Source of the DNA: a virus
Length of the DNA: 41,219 nt
Reading direction: 5' to 3' (one strand)
Virus record (IMG/VR): IMGVR_UViG_3300024255_000059
Location: 1 to 41,219 of that record
The notes below the pieces were generated by a model. The model made no database searches, had not been told where the DNA came from, and saw nothing but the letters and a program-made list of their open reading frames with translations. Below are positions 37,044 to 41,219 of this stretch, piece by piece. A program made the position numbers and the translations under genes. Position 1 is the first letter of the stretch. Each line of letters starts with the position of its first letter.

Positions 37044-37653
37044 TTAACTCATTGTAAATATCAGTTAGAATACTATGGAAGTTTCTGACTGAGCCATTAT
37101 TATGTACACGATATGTATTGATGTTCATTTCTTCTTCAAGAACATAAGCACTGTCAATAGGTGTTTCGTAGTTAATTGCATATTCTTTTATTAGATTACC
37201 ATTAAAGTACCTACGGCTATCACTTGAATAGTCATGGCCATCTCTTGTGATTTGAACAATAACAATATTTTCTTTACCGACTCTTTCGATGAGTGGTTCA
37301 AGTTCTTCTACAAATCCGCCATCTGCTACAGCGTAATGTATTCCATCTTCAATTTCTTCACTAACCATTTTACCAAAATAGTTTAAACCTTTTTGTGGCT
37401 TGATAATATCTTCGGAAACATGAATCATTGCTTCTCTACGAGAATAGTTTTGCAAAGCAAATTCTTTAATCTCTTTACGCTCTCTGTCTTCGTAGCCTTC
37501 CATAAACCATTTCTTTTGAACACCAAAATGCTCAATGGTTTCTTTAAATAACTGGTGCTTAAAACTTAATGCTTTAAAACCAAACATCTCTTTATATAAA
37601 GATGCAGCTTCGTCTTTACCACTAGCTGGTGGTCCGTTAAATATTACTATCAT
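36979..37653 (-). CDS. Deoxynucleoside monophosphate kinase (T4 gp1-like)
   Basis: A 224-aa P-loop kinase with IVIFNGPPASGKDEA at 2-16, the same start as T4 gene 1 dNMP kinase (241 aa). The SRREAMIHVSEDIIKP segment (about 75-90) and VADGGFVEELEPLI follow. It phosphorylates dNMPs for DNA synthesis. The start is ATG 37653, which keeps the P-loop at the N-terminus; the longer reading lies in the resolvase gene. A promoter-like TTGACA-16-TATAAT sits upstream inside that gene. Confidence 0.88.
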   Translation of the reverse strand: MIVIFNGPPASGKDEAASLYKEMFGFKALSFKHQLFKETIEHFGVQKKWFMEGYEDRERKEIKEFALQNYSRREAMIHVSEDIIKPQKGLNYFGKMVSEEIEDGIHYAVADGGFVEELEPLIERVGKENIVIVQITRDGHDYSSDSRRYFNGNLIKEYAINYETPIDSAYVLEEEMNINTYRVHNNGSVRNFHSILTDIYNELNEDNNLEQITEHTEAEHNQSD

Positions 37654-38197
37654 TATCCTTTCCGTTAAAATGTTCAAATTTTGCGATAAAGTAAGCATCA
37701 ACAATATCTGAAATTGGATTATATCCCTTTATTATATCAAGTTTGACACGAATGTCAACCCCTGTTTCTTCTTTAAAAGAATCCAACATCATGTCTTTGT
37801 TTGCATTACCTTTACCTGTTGCAAACTTTTTAATTTCTGTAGGAGCAGGAACGCTATAAGGTATTCCTTGCTTCCATAATTTGTGTTTTAAGAGTCCACA
37901 GTTTTCTGCGATTTGGAAGACTCTTCCGACTGCACCAAAGGCATATCCTTCAATAGCAACTCTACTACATCCGGCGGCAGATATCCACTGTAAACTCCAC
38001 TCGGCCAGATTATTGAAGCGTTCACAGTCTTCGCTCCACTCAGGATATACTGAACAATTGTAGTTTTCAGCTTCTCTAATTTTTTTCTCATTTGGTACCA
38101 TGTAATAAAATTTGCAATTCTCGTATTTCCATTCTTCACCTGAATGCACACAAACTGCTGGACTTGTTAAACTGTAATCTACTCCCGCAACGACCAT
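37637..38197 (-). CDS. RuvC-like Holliday junction resolvase (RNase H fold)
   Basis: A 186-aa protein of the RuvC/RNase H fold. The first acidic strand is GVDYSLTSPAV with Asp7, the second is VAIEGYAFGA with Glu83, and the last is ISDIVDAYFIAKF with Asp164 and Asp167. A basic loop KKFATGKGNANK precedes the last acids. It probably does the job of T4 endonuclease VII (gp49), clearing branches before packaging. A perfect late octamer lies 22 nt before its ATG, matching that late role. Confidence 0.85.
   Translation of the reverse strand: MVVAGVDYSLTSPAVCVHSGEEWKYENCKFYYMVPNEKKIREAENYNCSVYPEWSEDCERFNNLAEWSLQWISAAGCSRVAIEGYAFGAVGRVFQIAENCGLLKHKLWKQGIPYSVPAPTEIKKFATGKGNANKDMMLDSFKEETGVDIRVKLDIIKGYNPISDIVDAYFIAKFEHFNGKDNDSNI
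37731..37758 (-). promoter_or_regulatory. Sigma70-like promoter inside the resolvase gene, for the dNMP kinase
   Basis: On the minus strand TTGACA (37753-37758), 16 nt, TATAAT (37731-37736), preceded by GG as in the other family members. It lies inside the resolvase coding sequence, about 78 nt before the kinase ATG. Confidence 0.8.
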
Positions 38198-38219
38198 AAT
38201 ATACTCCTCATTAAAGGAT

Positions 38220-38227
38220 TATTTATA
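38220..38227 (-). promoter_or_regulatory. Perfect late promoter TATAAATA for the resolvase gene
   Basis: On the minus strand an exact TATAAATA 22 nt upstream of the resolvase ATG, with GAGGAG in between. It is the only perfect late octamer found in the minus-strand block. Confidence 0.75.
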
Positions 38228-38779
38228 TTAGTCGGCACGATAAAATATGTGAGAACCTATAGTTCCTACTTGTTGTAGACTTGGAGCCCAGTATGGACTT
38301 ATAAAAGTTGTGTGATAATGTGTTGAGCCTTCTGTCAATCCACGAAACTTATTTTCGTTAATAATTTGTGATGCAATTAAAACAGATTCACTCCAAGAGT
38401 CAGCATCTAAAGGTGTATCACTTTTACCATCGCAATACCAACTGAACTGACAACGATTACGCACAGGTACGAGTTCATTAGGGTCTTTCCAAGAAGGTTT
38501 ATGTTGTCCTTGGTATATTACCCCACATATTGTTTGTGGGTATCTATCGTCTCGTACTCTATTTAGAACCACATCAGCAACTGCAAATTTACCTGCTAAA
38601 TTTTCTGAACGAGATTCGTGGTAAATATTCATTGCCATACAGTGTTCGCTTTCTGATAAGACATAATCATAGTCAATGTTTGGTTGTGCTTTTAAATCAT
38701 AAGCAAAACTCATCACAAGCATTATAACTACTGTTATCCATAGAGGCATAAAGTTCTTATCAAAATTACTTAGTTTCAT
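38228..38779 (-). CDS. Cell-wall hydrolase, SleB/CwlJ type (probable endolysin)
   Basis: A 183-aa protein of the Hydrolase_2 family. An N-terminal hydrophobic anchor or signal (about 12-31) precedes the domain. The domain starts EHCMAMNIYHESRSENLAGK with the likely catalytic Glu55, then AVADVVLNRVRDDRYPQTIC, and RCQFSWYCDG near 109-118. It would cleave peptidoglycan at lysis. The anchor suggests export by the host Sec system (SAR- or signal-type endolysin). It follows its upstream neighbour by 1 nt with no obvious ribosome site. Confidence 0.9.
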   Translation of the reverse strand: MKLSNFDKNFMPLWITVVIMLVMSFAYDLKAQPNIDYDYVLSESEHCMAMNIYHESRSENLAGKFAVADVVLNRVRDDRYPQTICGVIYQGQHKPSWKDPNELVPVRNRCQFSWYCDGKSDTPLDADSWSESVLIASQIINENKFRGLTEGSTHYHTTFISPYWAPSLQQVGTIGSHIFYRAD

Positions 38780-38780
38780 T

Positions 38781-39059
38781 TTATGTTTTACTCAGATAAG
38801 CATTAAGTAAATCATCGCCTTCGAGTTTAGTACCAAAGACATGAATGAGCTTTCCATTTTGGAATCTTTCGATATGTCCATCTGGATAAGAGAGATCTTG
38901 TACCATTCCATCGTCAGTATGTTTTTGAGTTTCTTCTGTTTCATACCACATACTTTTTAAACTATGCATATGTAATCCTGTGGATTTTTGGTTCCATTCT
39001 TCTGCTTCAATTGCTTTAGCAAATTTGTCTACCATTTCGGTGTGTTCAGTCATCATCAT
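38781..39059 (-). CDS. Small protein of unknown function
   Basis: A soluble protein of about 92 aa: TEHTEMVDKFAKAIEAEEWN at the N-terminus, then SLSYPDGH-like turn residues and an HVFGTKLEGDD segment. Three consecutive ATGs (39059, 39056, 39053) follow GGAGAG, so the exact start is uncertain. An ATG at 39068 precedes that site and is less likely. The function is unknown. Confidence 0.65.
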   Translation of the reverse strand: MMMTEHTEMVDKFAKAIEAEEWNQKSTGLHMHSLKSMWYETEETQKHTDDGMVQDLSYPDGHIERFQNGKLIHVFGTKLEGDDLLNAYLSKT

Positions 39060-39291
39060 TCTCTCCATGTATTTCTTTATTTAAATCTTCAAGTGCTTCT
39101 TCAAGGTCTTTTAAGTGAGGATATCTTGTATATGCAGGATGTGCATACTTTTCAATATCACGAGTATCTCCTTCAAGCCCTAGATCTTTATCGTCTTTTT
39201 TACCAAAGATCTTATCCCAATTATCTGAGTATGCTTTATCATCTCGATTTGTTCTTCGGCCTGAGCCTTTACCACCGTGCCACTTACTCAT
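39046..39291 (-). CDS. Small charged protein of unknown function
   Basis: An 81-aa hydrophilic protein: Gly/Lys/Arg-rich start (MSKWHGGKGSGRRTNRDDK), acidic middle and helical acidic end. Its ATG overlaps the preceding stop (ATGA). It shares the MSKW start with its upstream neighbour but little else. No family is recognised. Confidence 0.65.
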   Translation of the reverse strand: MSKWHGGKGSGRRTNRDDKAYSDNWDKIFGKKDDKDLGLEGDTRDIEKYAHPAYTRYPHLKDLEEALEDLNKEIHGENDDD

Positions 39292-39572
39292 AATGTTCCC
39301 AACTGACTCATTGCTTTATGTATTCTATCTAACTCTGGGTCATTTAAATGCCCATAGATTCCGACATCTCCTGAGAAAGAATATTCACTCATAAAATCAA
39401 GTGGTGGTTCCACAAAATCTTCTGTCTCTCTATCCATAAAAGCAACTTCCCATAAGTTTGCTTTGTACCCATAAGAACCTGTAAATCTTACAGCTGATAC
39501 TATGTAATCATCATAGTCAAATTGTATACGTTCACCATCATGCCATGGCTTTCTCTCTGGCCATTTACTCAT
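39288..39572 (-). CDS. Small protein of unknown function
   Basis: A 94-aa soluble protein rich in aromatic and acidic residues (ERIQFDYDDYIVSAVRF, SEYSFSGDVGIYGHL). It overlaps the ligase stop by one base (TAATG) and is coupled to the downstream gene. The function is unknown. Confidence 0.68.
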   Translation of the reverse strand: MSKWPERKPWHDGERIQFDYDDYIVSAVRFTGSYGYKANLWEVAFMDRETEDFVEPPLDFMSEYSFSGDVGIYGHLNDPELDRIHKAMSQLGTL

Positions 39573-40696
39573 TAGTCTTCCCTCTGGCCGAAGCCATAAT
39601 CAATTACAACTGGGAATCTTGGAATTCCATCGGGCGTCTCGTTGAAGTATCTTAATGTAGCCCAATCTGGAGTATTACCATCGTTCCACAATTTTTCTAG
39701 TACTTTTTGTGTACCTCTTACTCCTGCTCCGAAGTTTGTTCCATCAGGTTTACGTAATACAAAATGTTTTACATAACCAGCCCAGTTACCTTTACCTTCT
39801 AACATTGACACAACTTGAAATTCATCAGTAATAAACTCTTTACGTTTGAGTAAGAATTTACTTCTTTTGTTTTCGTAAGCTTTATCAATTCGTACCATTT
39901 GGCCTTCATAGCCATCTTCCATCCACGTTGAGTATAATTCATCAAGGCTATCTTGAGTTTGAGTTAAGATAGTTTCAACCACTTTCACAGAATCAAGCTT
40001 GGAAAGTGTCATACCAAGTTTAAAAAACCTGCCAGAGAAGATTAAATCCTTGTGAGAAGTGTCATACATGTCATAAACATGGTATTGTACAAGCTTTTTA
40101 GCTTCTAAAGTGTCATACTCTGTAGTTTTTTGTTTACGAACAAGAGATGTAATCTTATTAAAATCATCTTTAAGCTCGTGATTATATAGTTCACCATCAA
40201 ATGTAAACTCTGGATGTTTATCAAAAATTGGTTTAATCTCTTCCCATATATGTGGGCAACTTGTGATTGGCTTATTTGCTCTTGTCCAAAGTCCACTCTT
40301 ATTCGCAATACAGCGTATACCATCAAGCTTTGGTTGAGCAATAACAGGAAAGATATCATCATTCTTTTTGTAACCACCAGCTAGCATTGGTTTAAATGCT
40401 GTATAAGAGTCAATGTCTTTGATATCTTTAAAATACTCTTTTTCAAGTTTGCGATCGTAAATGCTCATTGCTTCAGATATTGCTTGAGTATGAGCTGTAG
40501 TAGAATTTGCACGACCAACATTTTTTGCAACTGTCTTTTTCCAACCAGAAGTTACAAGCTTTCCATCTTGTATTCCTGCTGTACTTCTTGTTGCAGCATC
40601 ATCATCAGAGTTCCAACCATACTCGATAGTCAATTCACGAACTTTACCTTTCGTATCTCTCTTATATAATGTTGGTAATGAAGATATATTTTGCAT
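39572..40696 (-). CDS. ATP-dependent DNA ligase
   Basis: A 374-aa ligase that seals nicks in phage DNA. Motif I is AQPKLDGIR with adenylated Lys123, motif III is FDGELYN near 165-171, motif IIIa is YHVYDM, motif IV is EGQMVR and motif V is LLKRKEF. The first 85 residues form an extra domain (YGWNSDDDAATRSTAGIQ, HTQAISEAMSIYDRKLEKEY). I recall this N-terminal extension from cyanophage and pelagiphage ligases. T4 gp30 is longer (487 aa), so this is the compact form. GGAAAG precedes the ATG. Confidence 0.95.
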   Translation of the reverse strand: MQNISSLPTLYKRDTKGKVRELTIEYGWNSDDDAATRSTAGIQDGKLVTSGWKKTVAKNVGRANSTTAHTQAISEAMSIYDRKLEKEYFKDIKDIDSYTAFKPMLAGGYKKNDDIFPVIAQPKLDGIRCIANKSGLWTRANKPITSCPHIWEEIKPIFDKHPEFTFDGELYNHELKDDFNKITSLVRKQKTTEYDTLEAKKLVQYHVYDMYDTSHKDLIFSGRFFKLGMTLSKLDSVKVVETILTQTQDSLDELYSTWMEDGYEGQMVRIDKAYENKRSKFLLKRKEFITDEFQVVSMLEGKGNWAGYVKHFVLRKPDGTNFGAGVRGTQKVLEKLWNDGNTPDWATLRYFNETPDGIPRFPVVIDYGFGQRED

Positions 40697-40697
40697 G

Positions 40698-41108
40698 TTA
40701 CTTTCCTATATGTTTTACGTCTGAGCGTGGTATTACTTGATATGCTCCTTTGTTATATGCAGGAGCTACTGTGAAGTTTTTACTTTGTTCTGCTTTCCAA
40801 GAGTGGTCGACAGATTTAACGGGTTTAGTTAATGGTGCTGATGGATAACGCTCACGATGATTTTCTAAAGTCTGTCTCCAGTCATTAGTTACTTCGAGTG
40901 GTTTGAAAGAAGATTGGATTTTAGTACGACCATAAGCATAGTCAATATACTGTTGTAATGTGTCGTATCGTAAGTCATGCATACCTTTACGTTTCATGCC
41001 ACGATTGTGCTGTCGCCATTGCAGTTCCAGCTCTTGCATCTTTGCTTTTGTGATTTTGACTTTACGCTTCTTAGAGCTTATTGCCGATAATCCTCTAGCT
41101 AATCCCAT
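40698..41108 (-). CDS. Conserved basic phage protein of unknown function
   Basis: A 136-aa strongly basic protein: MGLARGLSAISSKKRKVKIT at the start, a long helix (MQELELQWRQHNRGMKRKGM) and the end NKGAYQVIPRSDVKHIGK. It is first in the ligase operon behind the early promoter at 41136. The charge suggests nucleic-acid binding. I recall similar proteins next to ligase in marine T4-like phages. Confidence 0.75.
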   Translation of the reverse strand: MGLARGLSAISSKKRKVKITKAKMQELELQWRQHNRGMKRKGMHDLRYDTLQQYIDYAYGRTKIQSSFKPLEVTNDWRQTLENHRERYPSAPLTKPVKSVDHSWKAEQSKNFTVAPAYNKGAYQVIPRSDVKHIGK

Positions 41109-41135
41109 AAAATAAACCTCATAATATAAAGAACT

Positions 41136-41164
41136 ATTATAACACGTTCTGTAGCATTTGTCAA
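41136..41164 (-). promoter_or_regulatory. Consensus sigma70 (early) promoter for the ligase operon
   Basis: On the minus strand TTGACA (41159-41164), 17 nt, TATAAT (41136-41141). It can drive 41108 and the overlapping genes below it. Confidence 0.93.
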
Positions 41165-41219
41165 CCCCTAAGGGAAAATTGGTGGTCGATTATTTGGCGT
41201 TCCTTTCCTGTGCAGTATG

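Noticed and set aside
41165-41219. A partial gene at the right edge
   Set aside because: The 55 nt left of the promoter are open in more than one minus-strand frame for only 8-18 codons, so no reading frame can be chosen.

Overview
The window is a 41 kb piece of a T4-like (Straboviridae/Kyanoviridae-type) myovirus genome. The evidence is a T4-order structural block (terminase gp16-gp17, sheath gp18, tube gp19, portal gp20, core proteins, protease gp21, scaffold gp22, capsid gp23), T4 late promoters (TATAAATA-type octamers) and a reverse-strand block of nucleic-acid genes. The AT-rich composition, PhoH, a Cas4/RecB-like nuclease, a DUF932 protein, a cell-wall hydrolase and a distinctive DNA ligase point to a marine relative of the cyanophages and SAR11 phages (pelagiphages). 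The host cannot be fixed from the sequence alone.

Layout: (1) 1-10916, plus strand: late packaging and head/tail genes, several preceded by late promoters, ended by a strong terminator after gp23. (2) 10923-14987, minus strand: small genes, hemC (porphobilinogen deaminase), a tRNA-Glu(UUC) 12 nt upstream of hemC, a SWIM zinc-binding mini-protein, and two consensus sigma70 promoters. (3) 15032-24319, plus strand: an accessory operon behind a perfect late promoter. It encodes two small holin-like membrane proteins, CsgF, CsgG, two curlin-like amyloid-repeat proteins, a FecR-domain protein, a 31-aa ORF, a small membrane protein, hemE (uroporphyrinogen decarboxylase), a CHASE2 class III nucleotide cyclase, an exported/membrane protein, an IscA-type Fe-S carrier and a 53-aa membrane protein. 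It ends in a bidirectional terminator. (4) 24320-41219, minus strand: many small genes (several under 60 aa), an EF-hand protein, DUF932, a ppGpp-hydrolase-like HD protein, a nuclease, PhoH, HAD phosphatase, sulfotransferase-like protein, RNase H, two glycosyltransferases, a dNMP kinase, a RuvC-like resolvase, a SleB-type hydrolase and DNA ligase. Most runs start at a near-perfect TTGACA-17-TATAAT promoter.

How the parts may work together: the minus-strand genes are read early by host sigma70 RNA polymerase, and the structural and curli-like genes late by the phage-modified polymerase. The central cassette carries what is needed to export curlin-like fibres late in infection: an outer-membrane CsgG pore, its CsgF adaptor, two exported repeat subunits and an exported FecR protein whose last residues resemble a curlin repeat. 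Embedded in it are tetrapyrrole, Fe-S and cyclic-nucleotide genes. HemC and HemE flank the HemD step, which is not encoded here. This late curli/heme/cyclase cassette is the most unusual system in the window. Family assignments rest on motifs read by eye; no searches were run.
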